Positions 43,101 through 58,100 of a stretch of DNA of 64,000 nucleotides are shown here, in pieces. Each line of letters opens with the position of its first letter. Positions within the stretch are counted from its first letter, which is position 1. Position numbers and translations under genes: made by a program. This DNA is from Aplectana chamaeleonis (taxonomy: Eukaryota > Nematoda > Chromadorea > Rhabditida > Cosmocercidae): NCBI GenBank assembly GCA_029168955.1, contig JAPDOI010001811.1, positions 62,001 to 126,000 of the forward strand. The letters run 5' to 3'. The notes under the pieces are model-generated. The model had not been told where the DNA came from, did not search any database, and saw nothing but the letters and a program-made list of their open reading frames with translations.

Positions 43101-46100
43101 ACGCCGAGAAAGTGTGCAGCGACCCAAATGTGGAGTGCGCCGGGACGCCGTAGAAAGTGTACGGGACCCAAATGGGTGGACGCAGAACGCCGTAGAAAGT
43201 GTGCGGGACCCAAGTGGGAGAGCGCGAAGTAGACGCCGTAGAAAGTGTGCGGGACCCAACATGGGAGTGCAGAACGCCGTAGAAAGTGTGTGGGACCCTA
43301 ATGAGAGTGCGCCGGACGCCGTAGAAAGTGTGCGGGACCCAATGAGAGTGCGCCGGACACCGTAGAAAGTGTGCCCGGGACCCAATGGGGAGTGCGCCGG
43401 ACGCCGTAATAAAGTGTGCGGGACCCAAATGAGAGTGCGCCGGACGCCGTAGAAAGTGTGCGGTGACCCAAAGTGGGAGTGCGCAGGACGCCGTAGAAAG
43501 TGAGCGGGACCCAAATGGTGAGATGCGCGCAGGACGCCGTAGAAAGTGTGCGGTACCCAAATGGGAGTGCGCCGGACGCCGTAGAAAGTGCAGGACCCAA
43601 ATGGGAGTGGCGCCGGACGTCGTAGAAAGTGTGCAGGACTTAAGTGGAGTGTGCGTGCCGAACGCCGTAGGGTGTGCGGGACCCAAATGGAAGTGCGCCA
43701 GACGCCGTAGAAAGTGTGCGTGGACCCAATGGAGTCAGTGCGCCAGGACGCCGTAGAAAGTGTGCAGGACCTAAATGAGAGTGCGCCGGACGCCGTAGAA
43801 AGTGTGCGGGACCCAAATGAGAGATGCCGGACGCCGTAGTAAAGTGTGCGGGACCCAATGGGTGTGCGCAGAACGCCGTAGAAAGTGTGAGGGACCCAAA
43901 CGTAGGAGTGCGCCGGACGCCGTAGAAAGTGTGCGGGACCCATCTGGGGTGTGCGCAGAACGCCGTATGAAAGTGTGTGGGACCCAAATGAGTACTGCGC
44001 CGACGCCGTCAGAAAGTGTGCCGGGACCCAAATGAGTGTGCGCCAGAACGCCGTAGTAAGTGTGCGGGACCCAAATGGGAGAGCGCCGGACGCCGTAGAT
44101 AGTGCGGGACCCAAATGAGAGTGCGATAGACGCCGTAGAAAGTGTGCGGGACCCAAGCCGCAGTGCGCCGGACGCCGTAGAAAGCGTGCGGGACCCAAAT
44201 GAGAGTGCGAAAGACGCCGTAGAACGTGTGAGGACCCAAGTGGGAGTGCGCCAGACGCCGTAGAAAGTGTGCGGGACCCAAATGGGTGTGCGCAGAACGC
44301 CGTAGTAAGTGTGCGGGACCCAAATGGGAGTGCGCCGGACGCGCCGTCGAAAGTGTGCGGGACCCAAATGGGTGTGCGCAGAACGCCGTAGAAAGTGTGC
44401 AGGACCCGGTGAACATGGGAGTGCGCCGGACGCCGCAGAAAGTGTGCGGGACCCAAATGAGAGTGAAGACGCCGGAAGCGCCGTAGAAAGTGTGCGCGGA
44501 CCAAATGGGAGTGCGCCGGACGCCGTAGAAGGGTGTGCGGGACCCAAATGGGTGGACGCAGAACGCCGTAGAAAGTGTGCGGGACCCAAATGAGGAAGTG
44601 CGCAGGACGCCGTAGAAAGTGTGCCGGGACCCAAATGGGAGTGCGCCGGACGCCGTAGAAAGTGTGGGACCCACGTGAGAGTGCGCCGGACGCCGTAGAA
44701 AGTGTGCGGGACCCAAATGAGAGTGCGCCGGACGCCGTATAAAGTGTGCGGGACCCAAATGAGAGTGTGCGCCAGACGCCGTAAGAAAGCGTGCGGGACC
44801 AAAGTGAGAGTGCGCCGGACGCCGTAGAAAGTGTGCCGGACCCCAAATGGGCGTGCGCCGGACGCCAAATAGAAAGTGTGCGGGACCCAAATGGCCAGTG
44901 GGCGCATGAACTTGCCGTAATGAAAGTGTGCAGGACCCAAAGTGCGGAGCATGAGCGCCGGACGCCGTAGAAAGTGTGCGGGACCCAAATGGGCGTGCGC
45001 CAGACGCCGCCGTAAGTGTCTGCGGGACCCGAATGAGGGTGCGCCGGACGCCGTAGAAAGTGTGCGGGACCCAAATGGGCGTGCACCAGACATTCGCCGT
45101 AGAAAGTGTGCGGGACCCGAATGAGAGTGCGCCAGACGCGCCGTAGAAAGCGTGCTGGACCAAAGTGGGAGTGCGCCGGACGCCGTAGAAAGTGTGCCGG
45201 GACTCAAATGGGCGTGCGCAGACTCCGCCGTAGAAAGTGTGCAGGACTTAAGTGAGAGTGCGCCGGACGCCGTAGAAAGTGTGCAGGACCCAAATGAGAG
45301 TGCGCCAGACGCCGTAGAAAGCGTGCGGGACCAAAGTGGGAGTGCGCCGGACGCCGTAGAAAGTGTGCGGGACACAAATGGGTGTGCGCAGAACGCCGTA
45401 CTTAGAAAGTGTGCGGGACCCCGTGGGAGTGCGCCGGACGCCGTAGAAAGTGTGCGGGACCCAAATGGTGTGTGCAGAACGCCGTAAAAAGTGTGCGGGG
45501 ACTAAATGAGAGTGCGAGACGCCGTAGATCGTGTGTGGGACCCAAATGGGTGTGCGCAAGAACGCCGTGGTAAGTGTGTGGGACCCACGTAGGAGTGCGC
45601 CGGACGCCGTAGAAAGTGTGCGGGACCCAAATGGGTGTGCGCAGAACGCCGTAGAAAGTGTGTGGGACCCCGTAAGTGCGCCGGACGCCGTAGAAATTGT
45701 GCGGGACCCAAATGGGTGTGCGCCGGACGCCGTAGAAAGTGTGCGGAACCCAAGTGGGAGCGCGCCGGACGCCGTAGAAAGTGTGCGGGACCCAAATGGG
45801 TGTGCGCAGAACGCCGTAGAAAGCGTGCGGGACCCAAAAGGGAGTGCGCCGGACGCCGTAGAAAGTGTGCGGGACCCAAATGGGTGTGCGCCGGACGCCG
45901 TAGAAAGTGTGCGGGACCCAAATGAAAGTGCGCCACACGCCGTAGAAAGCGTGCGGGACCCAAATGGGTGTGCGCAGAACGCCGTAGAAGGCGTGCGGGA
46001 CCCAAATGGGAGTGCGCCGGACGCCGTAGAAAGTGTGCGGGACCCAAATGGATGTGCGCAGAACGCCGTAGAAAGTGTGCGGGACCCAAATGAGAGTGCG

Positions 46101-49100
46101 CCGGACGCCGTAGAAAGTGTGCGGGACCCAAATGAGAGTGCATTGGACGCCGTAGAAAGTGTGTGCGGGACCCAAATGGGTGTGCGCCGGACGCCGTAGA
46201 AAGTGTGCGGGACCCAAATGGGAGTGCGCCGGTCGTCGTAGGAAGTGTGCGGGACCCACATGGGTGTGCGCAGAACGCCGTAGAAAGTGTGTGGGACCCA
46301 AATGAGAGTGCGCCGGACGCCGTAGAAAGTGTGCGGGACCCAAATGGGTGTGCGCAGAACGCCGTAGAAAGTGTGCGGGACCCAAATGGAGTGCGCCGGA
46401 CGCCGTAGAAAGTGTGCGGGACCCAAATGGGTGTGCGCAGAACGCCGTAGAAAGTGTGCGGGACCCAAATGGGTGTGCGCCGGACGCCGTAGAAAGCGTG
46501 CGGGACCCAAGTGGGAGTGCGCCGGACGCCGTAGAAAGTGTGCGGGAGCCAAATGGGTGTGCGCCGGACGCCGTAGAAAGAGGGCGGGACCCAAATGGGT
46601 GTGCGGCGGACGGCGTATAAAGTGTGCGGGACCCAAGTGGGAGTGCGCCGGACGCCGTAGAAAGTGTGCGGGACCCAAATGGGTGTGCGCCGGACGCCGT
46701 AGAAAGTGTGCGGGACCCACGTGGGAGTGCGCCGGACGCCGTAGAAAGTGTGCGGGACCCAAATGGGTGTGCGCAGAACGCCGTAGAAAGTGTGGGACCC
46801 AAAGTAGGAGTGCGCCAGACGCCGTAGAAAGTGTGCGGGACCCAAATGGGTGTGCGCAGAACGCCGTAGAAAGTGTGTGGGACCCAAATGGGAGTGCGCC
46901 GGACGCCGTAGAAAGTGTGCGGGACCCAAATGGGTGTGCGCAGAACGCCGTAGAAAGTGTGCGCGGACCCAAATGGGAGTGCGCCGGACGCCGTAGAAAG
47001 TGTGCGGGACCCAAATGGGTGTGCGCCGGACGCCGTAGAAAGTGTGCGGGACCCAAATGGGTGTGCGCCGGACGCCGTAGAAAGTGTGCGGGACCCAAAT
47101 GGGAGTGCGCCGGACGCCGTAGAAAGTGTGCGGGACCCAAATGAGAGTGCGCCGGAACGCCTTAGAAAGTATGCGGGACCCAAATGGGTGTGCGCAGAAC
47201 GCCGTAGAAAGTGTGCGGGACCCAAATGGGAGTGCGCCGGACGCCGTTGAAAGTATGCCGGACCCAAATGGGTGTGCGCAGAACGCCCTAGAAAGTGTGC
47301 GGGACCCAAAGTGAGAGTGCGCCGGACGCCGTAGAAAGTGTGCGGGACCCAAATGGGTGTGCGCCGGACGCCGTAGAAAGTGTGCGGGACCCAAATGGGA
47401 GTGCGCCGGACGCCGTAGAAAGTGTGCGGGACCCAAATGGGAGTGCGCAAGACGCCGTAGAAAGTGTGCGGGACACAAATCGGTGTGCGCAGAACGCCGT
47501 AGAAAGTGTTCGGGACCCAAGTGGGAGTGCACCGTACGCCGTAGAAAGTGTGCGGGACCCAAATGAGAGTGCGCAAGACGCCGTAGAACATGTGTGGGAC
47601 CCAAGTGGGAGTGCGCCGGACGCTCTAGAAAGTGTGTTGGACCCGAATGAGAGTGCGCCGGACGCAGTAAAAAGTGTGCGCGACACAAATGGGTGTGCGC
47701 AGAACGCCGTAGAAAGTGTGCGGGACCAAGTGGGAGTGCGCAAGACGCCGTAGAACGTGTGTGGGATCCAAGTGGGTGTGCGCAGAACGCCGTAGAGAGT
47801 GTGCGAGACCCAAGTGGGAGTGCGCAAGACGCCGTAGAAAGTGTGCGGGACACAAATCGGTGTGCGCAGAACGCCGTAGAAAGTGTGCGGGACCCAAGTG
47901 GGAGTGCGCCGGACGATGTAGAAAGTGTGCGGGACCCAAATGGGTGTGCGCAGAACGCTGTAGAAAGTGTGCGGGACCCAAGTGGGAGTGCGCCGGACGC
48001 CGTAGAAAGTGTGCGGGACCCAAATGGGTGTGCGCAGAACGCCGTAGAAAGTGTGCGGGACCCAAATGGGTGTGCGCAGAACGCCGTAGAAAGTGTGCGG
48101 GACCCAAGTGGGAGTGCGTCGGACGCCGTAGAAAGTGTGCGGGACCCAAATGGGTGTGCGCCGGACGCCGTAGAAAGTGTGCGGGACCCAAATGGGTGTG
48201 CGCAGAACGCCGTAAAAAGCGTGCGGGACCCAAAAGGGAGTGCGCCGGACGCCGTAGAAAGTGTGTGGGACCCAAATGGGTGTGCGCAGAACGCCGTAGA
48301 AAGTGTGCGGGACCCAACTGGGAGTGCGCCGGACGCCGTAGAAAGTGTGCGGGACCCAAATGGGTGGGCGCCGAACGCCGGAGAAAGTGCGCGGGACCTA
48401 AATGGGTGTGCGCCGGACGCCGTAGAAAGTGTGCGGGACCCAAATGGGTGTGCGCCGGACGCCGTAGAAAGTGTGCGGGACCCAAATGGGTGTGCACAGA
48501 ACGCCTTAAAAAGCGTGCGGGACCCAAAAGGGAGTGCGCCACACGTCGTAGAAAGCGTGCGGGACCCAAGTGGGAGTGTGCCGGACGCCGTAGAAAGTGT
48601 GCGGGACCCAAATGAAAGTGCGCCGGACGTCGTAGAAAGTGTGCGGGACCCAAATGGGTGTGCGCAGAACGCCGTAGAAAATGTGCGGGACCCAAGTGGG
48701 AGTGCGCCGGACGCCGTAGAAAGTGTGCGGGACCCAAGTGGGAGTGCGCCGGACGCCGTAGAAAGTGTGCGGGACCCAAATGGGTGTGCGCCGGACGCCG
48801 TAGAAAGTGTGCGGGACCCAAATGGGTGTGCACAGAACGCCGTAGAAAGTGTGCGGGACCCAAATAAGAGTGCGCCGGACGCCGTAGAAAGTGTGCGGGA
48901 TCCAAATGGGTGTGCGCAGAACGCCGTAGAAAAAGTGCGGGACCCAAGTGGGAGTGCGCCGGACGCCGTAGAAAGTTTGCGAGACCTAAATGGGTGTGCG
49001 CCGAACGCCGTAGAAAGTGGGCGGGACCCTAATGAAAGAGCGTCGGACGCCGTAGAAAGTGTGCGGGACCTAAATGGGTGTGGGCATAACGCCGTAGAAA

Positions 49101-52100
49101 GTGTGCGGGACACAAATGGGAGTGCGCTGGACGCCGTAGAATCTGTCCGGGACCCAAGGGGGAGTGCGCCGGACGCCGTAGAAAGTGTCCAGGACCCAAA
49201 TGGGTGTGCGCAGACCGCCGTAGAAAGTGGGCGGGACCCAAGTGGGAGTGCGCCGGGCGCCGTAGAAAGTGTGCGGGACCCAAATGAGAGTGCGCCGGAC
49301 GCCGTAGAAAGTGTGCGGGACCCAAATGGGTGTGCGCAGAACGCCGTAGAAAGTGTGCGGGACCCAAATGGAGAGTGCGCCGGACGCCGTAGAAAGTGTG
49401 CGGGACCCAAATGGGTGTGCGCCGGACGCCGTAGAAAGTGTGCGGGACCCAAATGGGTGTGCGCAGAACGCCGTAGAAAGTGTGTGCGGGACCCAAATGA
49501 GAGTGCGCCGGACGCCGTAGAAAGTGTGCGGGACCCAAATGGGTGTGCGCAGAACGCCGTAGAAAGTGTGCGGGACCCAAATGGGAGTGCGCCGGACGCC
49601 GTAGAAAGTGTGCGGGACCCAAATGGGTGTGCGCAGAACGCCGTAGAAAGTGTGCGGGACCCAAATGGGTGTGCGCAGAACGCCGTAGAAAGTGTGCGGA
49701 CCAAGAGTGCGCCGGACGCCGTAGAAAGTGTGCGGGACCCAAATGGGAGTGCGCCGGACGCCGTAGAAAGTGTGCGGGACCCAAATGGGTGTGCGCCGGA
49801 CGCCGTAGAAAGTGTGCGGGACCCAAATGGGAGTGCGCCGGACGCCGTAGAAAGTGTGCGGGACCCAAATGGGTGTGCGCCGGACGCCGTAGAAAGTGTG
49901 CGGGACCCAAATGGGAGTGCGCCGGACGCCGTAGAAAGCGTGCGGGACCCAAATGGGTGTGCGCAGAACGCCGTAGAAAGCGTGCGGGACCCAAAAGGGA
50001 GTGCGCCGGACGCCGTAGAAAGTGTGCGGGACCCAAATGGGTGTGCGCCGGACGCCGTAGAAAGTGTGCGGGACCCAAATGGGAGTGCGCCGGACGCCGT
50101 AGAAAGTGTGCGGGACCCAAATGGGTGTGCGCAGAACGCCGTAGAAAGTGTGCGGGACCCAAATGGGAGTGCGCCGGACGCCGTAGAAAGTGTGTGGGAC
50201 CCAAATGGGTGTGCGCCGGACGCCGTAGAAAGTGTGCGGGACCCAAGTGGGAGTGCGCCGGACGCCGTAGAAAGTGTGCGGGACCCAAATGGGTGTGCGC
50301 CGAACGCCGTAGAAAGTGCGCGGGACCCAAATGGGTGTGCGCAGAACGTCGTAGAAAGTGTGCGGGACCCAAATGGGTGTGCGCCGGACGCCGTAGAAAG
50401 TGTGTGGGACCCAAATGGGTGTGCGTGCGCCGGACGCCGTAGAAAGTGTGCGGGACCCAAATGGGTGTGCGCCGGACGCCGTAGAAAGTGTGTGGGACCC
50501 AAATGGGTGTGCGTGCGCCGGACGCCGTAGAAAGTGTGCGGGACCCTAATGGGTGTGCGCAGAACGCCGTAGAAAGTGTGCGGGACCCAAGTGGGAGTGC
50601 GCCGGACGCCGTAGAAAGTGTGCGGGACCCAAATGGGTGTGCGCAGAACGCCCTAGAAGGTGTGCGGGACCCAATTGGGAGTGCGCCGGACGCCGTAGAA
50701 AGTGTGCGGGACCCAAATGGGTGTGCGCCGGACGCAGTAGAAAGTGTGCGGGACCCAAAGTGCGCCGGACGCCGTAGAAAGCGTGCGGGACCCAAATGGG
50801 CGTGCGCCGGACGCCGTAGAAAGTGTGCGGGACCCGAATGGGCGTGCGCAGAACGCCGTAGAAAGTGTGCGGGACCCAAATGGGAGTGCGCCGGACGCCG
50901 TAGAAAGTGTGCGGGACCCAAATAGGCGTGCGCAGAACGCTGTAGAAAGTGTGCGGGACCCAAATGAGAGTGCGCCGGACGCCGTAGAAAGTGTGCGGGA
51001 CCCACGTGGGAGTGCGCCTGACGCCGTAGAAAGTGTGCGGGACCCACGTGGGAGTGCGCCGGACGCCGTATAAAGTGTGCGGGACCCAAATGGGTGTGCG
51101 CAGAACGCCGTAGAAAGTGTGCGGGACCCAAATGGGTGTGCGCAGAACGCCCTGGAAAGTGTGTGGGACCCAAATGGGTGTGCGCCGGACTCCATAGAAA
51201 GTGTGCGGGACCCAAATGGGAGTGCGCCGGCCGCCGTAGAAAGTGTACGGGACCCAGATGGGGGTGGGCGGAACGCCGTAGAAAGCGGGCGGGACCCAAA
51301 AGGGAGTGCGCCGGACGCCGTAGAAAGTGTGCGGGACCCAAATGGGTGTGCGCCGGACGCCGTAGAAAGTGTGCGGGACCCAAATGAGAGTGCGCCGGAC
51401 GCCGTAGAAAGTGTGCGGGACCCAAATGGGTGTGCGCAGAACGCCGTAGAAAGTGTGTGGGACCCAAATGAGAGTGCGCCGGACGCCGTAGAAAGTGTGC
51501 GGGACCCAAATGGGTGTGCGCCGGACGCCGTAGAAAGTGTGCGGGACCCAAATGGGAGTGCGCCGGACGCCGTAGAAAGTGTGCGGGACCCAAATGGGTG
51601 TGCGCAGAACGCCGTAGAAAGTGTGCGGGACCCAAATGGGAGTGCGCCGGACGCCGTAGAAAGTGTGCGGGACCCAAATGAGAGTGCGCAGAACGCCGTA
51701 GAAAGTGTGCGGGACCCAACAAGGGAGTGCGCCGGACGCCGTAGAAAGTATGCGGGACCCAAATGGGAGTGCGCCGGACGCCGTAGAAAGTATGGGGGAC
51801 CCTAATGGGCGTGCGCCGAACGGGCGTAGAAAGTGTGCGGGACCCAAATGGGAGTGCGCCGGACGCCGTAGAAAGTGTGCGGGACCCAAATGGGTGTGCG
51901 CCAGGACGCCGTAGAAAGTGTGCGGGACTCACGTGGGAGTGCGCCGAACGCCGTAGAAAGTGTGCGGGACCCAAGTGGGAGTGCGCCGGACGCCGTAGAG
52001 AGTGTGCGGGACCCAAATGGGTGTGCGCAGAACGCCGTAGAAAGTGTGCGGGACCCAAGTGGGAGTGCGCCGGACGCCGTAGAGAGTGTGCGGGACCCAA

Positions 52101-55100
52101 ATGGGTGTGCGCAGAACGCCGTAGAAAGTGTGCGGGACTCAAATGGGTGTGCGCCGGACGCCGTAGAAAGTGTGCGGGACCCAAATGGGTGTGCGCCGGA
52201 CGCCGTAGAAAGTGTGTGGGACCCAAATGAGAGTGCGCCGGACGCCGTAGAAAGTGTGCGGGACCCAAATGGGTGTGCGCCGGACGCCGTAGAAAGTGTG
52301 CGGGACCCAAATGGAGTGCGCCGGACGCCGTAGAAAGTGTGCGGGACCCAAATGGGTGTGCGCCGGACGCCGTAGAAAGTGTGCGGGACCCAAATGGGTG
52401 TGCGCAGAACGCCGTAGAAGTGTGGGACCCAAATGGGAGTGCGCCGGACGCCGTAGAAAGTGTGCGGGACCCAAATGGGTGTGCGCAGGACGCCGTAGAA
52501 AGTGTGCGGGACCCAAATGGGAGTGCGCCGGACGCCGTAGAAAGTGTGCGGGACCCAAATGGGTGTGCGCAGAACGCCGTAGAAAGTGTGCGGGACCCAA
52601 ATGGGTGTGCGCCGGACGCCGTAGAAAGTGTGCGGGACCCAAATGGGAGTGCGCCGGACGCCGTAGAAAGTGTGCGGGACCCAAATGGGAGTGCGCCGGA
52701 CGCCGTAGAAAGTGTGCGGGACCCAAATGGGTGTGCGCCGGACGCCGTAGAAAGTGTGCGGGACCCAAATGGGTGTGCGCCGGACGCCGTAGAAAGTGTG
52801 CGGGACCCAAATGGGTGTGCGCCGGACGCCGTAGAAAGTGTGTGCGGGACCCAAATGGGAGTGCGCCGGACGCCGTAGAAAGTGTGCGGGACCCAAATGG
52901 GTGTGCGCAGAACGCCGTAGAAAGTGTGCGGGACCCAAATGGGAGTGCGCCGGACGCTGTAGAAAGTGTGCGGGACCCGAATGGGTGTGCGCAGAACGCC
53001 GTAGGAAGCGTGCGGGACCCAAGTGGGAGTGCGCTGGACGCCGTAGAAAGTGTGCGGGACCCAAATGGGTGTGCGCAGAACGCCGTAGAAAGTGTGCGGG
53101 ACCCAAATGGGTGTGCGCCGGACACCGTAGAAAGTGTGCGGGACCCACGTGGGAGTGCGCCGGACGCCGTATGAAGTGTGCGGGACCCAAATGGGTGTGC
53201 GCCGGAACGCCGTAGAAAGTGTGCGGGACCCAAATGGGAGTGCGCCGGACGCCGTAGAAAGTGTGTGCGGGACCCAAATGGGTGTGCGCCGGACGCCGTA
53301 GAAAGTGTGCGGGACCCAAAGTGGGAGTGCGCCGGACGCCGTAGAAAGTGTGCGGGACCCAAATGGGTGTGCGCAGAACGCCGTAGAAAGTGTGCGGGAC
53401 CCAAATGAGAGTGCGCCGGACGCCGTAGAAAGTGTGCGGGACCCAAATGGGAGTGCGCCGGACGCCGTAGAAAGTGTGCGGGACCCAAATGGGAGTGCGC
53501 CGGACGCCGTAGAAAGTGTGCGGGACCCAAATGAGAGTGAGCAGAATGCCGTAGGAAGTGTGCGGGACCCGAATGGGAGTGCGCCGGACGCCGTAGAAAG
53601 AGTGCGGGACCCAACTGGGTGGGCGCAGAATGCCGTAGAAAGTGTGCGGGACCCAAATGGGTGTGCGCCGGACGCCGTAGAAAGTGTGCGGGACCCAAAT
53701 GGGTGTGCGCAGGACGCCGTAGAAAGTGTGCGGAACCCAAATGAGAGTGCGCCGGACGCCGTCGAAAGTGTGCGGGACCCAAATGGGTGTGCGCCGGACG
53801 CCGTAGAAAGTGTGCGGGACCCAAATGGGAGTGCGCCGGACGCCGTAGAAAGTGTGCGGGACCCAAATGGGTGTGCGCAGAACGCCGTAGAAAGTGTGCG
53901 GGACCCAAATGGGTGTGCGCCGGACGCCGTAGAAAGTGTGCGGGACCCAAATTGGTGTGCGCCGGACGCCGTAGGAAGTGTGCGGGACCCACGTGGGAGT
54001 GCGCCGGACGCCGTATAAAGCGTGCGGGACCCAAATGAGAGTGCGCCGGACGCCGTAGAAAGTGTGCGGGACCCAAATGGGAGTGCGCCGGACGCCGTAG
54101 AAAGTGTGCGGGACCCAAATGGGTGTGCGCCGGACGCCGTAGAAAGTGTGCGGGACCCAAAGTGAGTGCGCCGGACGCCGTAGAAAGTGTGCGGGACCCA
54201 AATGGGTGTGCGCCGAACGCCGTAGAAAGTGTGCGGGACCCAAATGGGAGTGCGCCGGACGCCGTAGAAAGTGTGCGGGACCCAAATGGGTGTGCGCAGA
54301 ACGCCGTAGAAAGTGTGCGGGACCCACGTGGGAGTGCGCCGGACGGCGTAGAAAGTTTGCGGGACCCTAATGGGTGGGCGCAGAACGCCGTAGAAAGTGT
54401 GCGGGACCCAAATGAGAGTGCGCCGGACGTCGTAGAAAGTGTGCGGGACCCAAATGGGTGTGTGCAGAACACCCTAGAAAGTGTGCGGGACCCAACTGGG
54501 TGGGCGCCGGACGGCGTAGAAAGTTTGCGGGACCCTAATGGGTGGGCGCCGGACGCCGTAGAAAGTGTGTAGGACCCAAATGAGAGTGCGCCGGACGTCG
54601 TAGAAAGTGTGCGGGACCCAAATGGGTGTGCGCAGAACGCCGTAGAAAGTGTGCGGGACCCAAATGGGTGTGCGCCGGACGTCGTAGAAAGTATGCGGGA
54701 CCCAAATGGGCGTGCGCCGGACGCCGTAGAAAGTGTGCGGGACCCAAATGGGTGTGCGCAGAACGCCGTAGAAAGTGTGTGGGACTCAAATGAGAGTGGT
54801 TCGGACGCCGTAGACAGTGTGAGGGACCCAAATGGGTGTGCGCAGAACGCCGTAGAAAGTGTGTGGGACCCAAATGAGAGTGCGCCGGACGCCGTAGAAA
54901 GTGTGCGGGACCCAAATGGGTGTGCGCCGGACGCCGTAGAAAGTGTGCGGGACGGGAGAGTGCGCCGGACGCCGTAGAAAGTGTGCGGGACCCAAATGGG
55001 AGTGCGCCGGACGCCGTAGAAAGTGTGCGGGACCCAAATGGGTGTGCGCAGAACGCCGTAGAAAGTGTGCGGGACCCAAATGGGAGTGCGCCGGACGCCG

Positions 55101-58100
55101 TAGAAAGTGTGCGGGACCCAAATGGGTGTGCGCAGAACGCCGTAGAAAGTGTGCGGGACCCAAATGAGGAGTGCGCCGGACGCCGTAGAAAGTGTGCGGG
55201 ACCCAAATGGGTGTGCGCAGAACGCCGTAAGTGTGCGGGACCCAAATGGGTGTGCGCCGGACGCCGTAGAAAGCGTGCGGGACCCAAGTGGGAGTGCGCC
55301 GGACGCCGTAGAAAGTGTGCGGGACCCAAATGGGTGTGCGCCGGACGCCGTAGAAAGTGTGCGGGACCCCAATGGGTGTGCGCAGAACGCCGTAAAAAGC
55401 GTGCGGGACCCAAAAGGGAGTGCGCCACACGCCGTAGAAAGCGTGCGGGACCCAAGTGGGAGTGCGCCGGACGCCGTAGAAAGTGTGCGGGACCCAAATG
55501 GGTGTGCGCCGGACGCCGTAGAAAGTGTGCGGGACCCAAATGAGAGTGCGCCGGACGCCGTAGAAAGTGTGCGGGACCCAAATGGGTGTGCGCAGAACGC
55601 CGTAGAAAGTGTGCGGGACCCAAGTGGGAGTGCGCCGGACGCCGTAGAAAGTGTGCGGGACCCAAATGGGTGTGCGCCGGACGCCGTAGAAAGTGTGCGG
55701 GACCCAAGTGGGAGTGCGCCGGACGCCGTAGAAAGTGTGCGGGACCCACGTGGGAGTGCGCCGGACGCCGTATAAAGTGTGCGGGACCCAAATGGGCGTG
55801 CGCAGAACGCCGCAGAAAGTGTGCGAGACCCAAATGGGCGTGCGCAGAACGCCGCAGAAAGTGTGCGAGACCCAAATGGGCGTGCGCAGAACGCCGTATA
55901 AAGTGTGCGGGACTCGAGTGGGAGTGCGCCGGACGCCGTAGAAAGTGTGTGGGACCCAAATGGGTGTGCGCCGGACGCCGTAGAAAGTGTGCGGGACCCA
56001 AATGGGTGTGCGCAGAACGCCGTAGAAAGTATGCGGGACCCAAATGGGTGTGCGCAGAACGCCCTAGAAAGTGTGTAGGACCCAAATGAGAGTGCGCCGG
56101 ACGCCGTATAAAGTGTGCGGGACCCAAATGGGTGTGCGCAGAACGCCCTATAAAGAGTGCGGGACCCAAGTGGGAGTGCGCCGGACGCCGTAGGAAGTGT
56201 GCGGGACCCAAATGGGTGTGCGCAGAACGGCGTAGGAAGTGTGCGGGACCCAAGTGGGAGTGCGCTGGACGCCGTAGAAAGTGTGCGGGACCCAAATGAG
56301 AGTGCACCGGACGCCGTAGAAAGAGTGCGGGACCCAAGTGGGAGTGCGCCGGACGCCGTAGGAAGTGTGCGGGACCCAAATGGGTGTGCGCAGAACGCCG
56401 TAGGAAGTGTGCGGGACCCAAACGGGTGTGCGCAGAACGCCGTATAAAGTGTGTGGGACCCAAATGGGAGTGCGCCGGACGCCGTAAGTGTGCGGGACCC
56501 AAATGGGTGTGCGCAGAACGCCGTAGAAAGTGTGCGGGACCCAAATGGGTGTGCGCCGGACGCCGTAGAAAGTGTGTGGGACCCAAGTGGGGTGCGCCGG
56601 ACGCCGTAGAAAGTGTGCGGGACCCAAATGGGTGTGCGCAGAACGCCGTAGAAAGTGTGCGGGACCCAAATGGGAGTGCGCCGGACGCCGTAGAAAGTGT
56701 GCGGGACCCAAATGGGTGTGCGCAGAACGCCGTAGAAAGTGTGCGGGACCCAAATGGGTGTGCGCCGGACGCCGTAGAAAGTGTGCGGACCCAAATGGGA
56801 GTGCGCCGGACGCCGTAGAAAGTGTGCGGGACCCAAATGGGTGTGCGCAGAACGCCGTAGAAAGTGTGCGGGACCCAAATGAGAGTGCGCCGGACGCCGT
56901 AGAAAGTGTGCGGGACCCAAATGGGAGTGCGCCGGACGCCGTAGAAAGTGTGCGGGACCCAAATGGGTGTGCGCAGAACGCCGTAGAAAGTGTGCGGGAC
57001 CCAAATGGGAGTGCGCCGGACGCCGTAGAAAGTGTGCGGGACCCAAATGGGTGTGCGCAGAACGCCGTAGAAAGTGTGCGGGACCCAAATGGGAGTGCGC
57101 CGGACGCCGTAGAAAGTGTGCGGGACCCAAATGGGAGTGCGCCGGACGCCGTAGAAAGTGTGCGGGACCCAAATGGGAGTGCGCCGGACGCCGTAGAAAG
57201 TGTGCGGGACCCAAATGGGTGTGCGCCGGACGCCGTAGAAAGTGTGTGCGGGACCCAAATGTGGGAGTGCGCCGGACGCCGTAGAAAGTGTGCGGGACCC
57301 AAATGGGTGTGCGCAGAACGCCGTAGAAAGTGTGCGGGACCCAAATGGAGTGCGCCGGACGCCGTAGAAAGTGTGCGGGACCCAAATGGGTGTGCGCAGA
57401 ACGCCGTAGAAAGTGTGCGGGACCCAAATGGAGTGCGCCGGACGCCGTAGAAAGTGTGCGGGACCCAAATGGGAGTGCGCCGGACGCCGTAGAAAGTGTG
57501 CGGGACCCAAATGGGTGTGCGCCGGACGCCGTAGAAAGTGTGCGGGACCCAAATGGGTGTGCGCAGAACGCCGTAGAAAGTGTGCGGGACCCAAATGGGA
57601 GTGCGCCGGACGCCGTAGAAAGTGTGCGGGACCCAAATGGGTGTGCGCAGAACGCCGTAGAAAGTGTGCGGGACCCAAATGGGAGTGCGCCGGACGCCGT
57701 AGAAAGTGTGCGGGACCCAAATGGGTGTGCGCAGAACGCCGTAGAAAGTGTGCGGGACCCAAATGGGAGTGCGCCGGACGCCGTAGAAAGTGTGCGGGAC
57801 CCAAATGGGTGTGCGCCGGAACGCCGTGAAAGTGTGCGGGACCCAAATGGGAGTGCGCCGGACGCCGTAGAAAGTGTGCGGGACCCAAATGGGTGTGCGC
57901 AGAACGCCGTAGAAAGTGTGTGCGGGACCCAAATGGGAGTGCGCCGGACGCCGTAGAAAGTGTGCGGGACCCAAAGTGAGAGTGCGCCGGACGCCGTAGA
58001 AAGTGTGCGGGACCCAAATGGGTGTGCGCAGAACGCCGTAGAAAGTGTGCGGGACCCAAATGGGAGTGCGCCGGACGCCGTAGAAAGTGTGCGGGACCCA

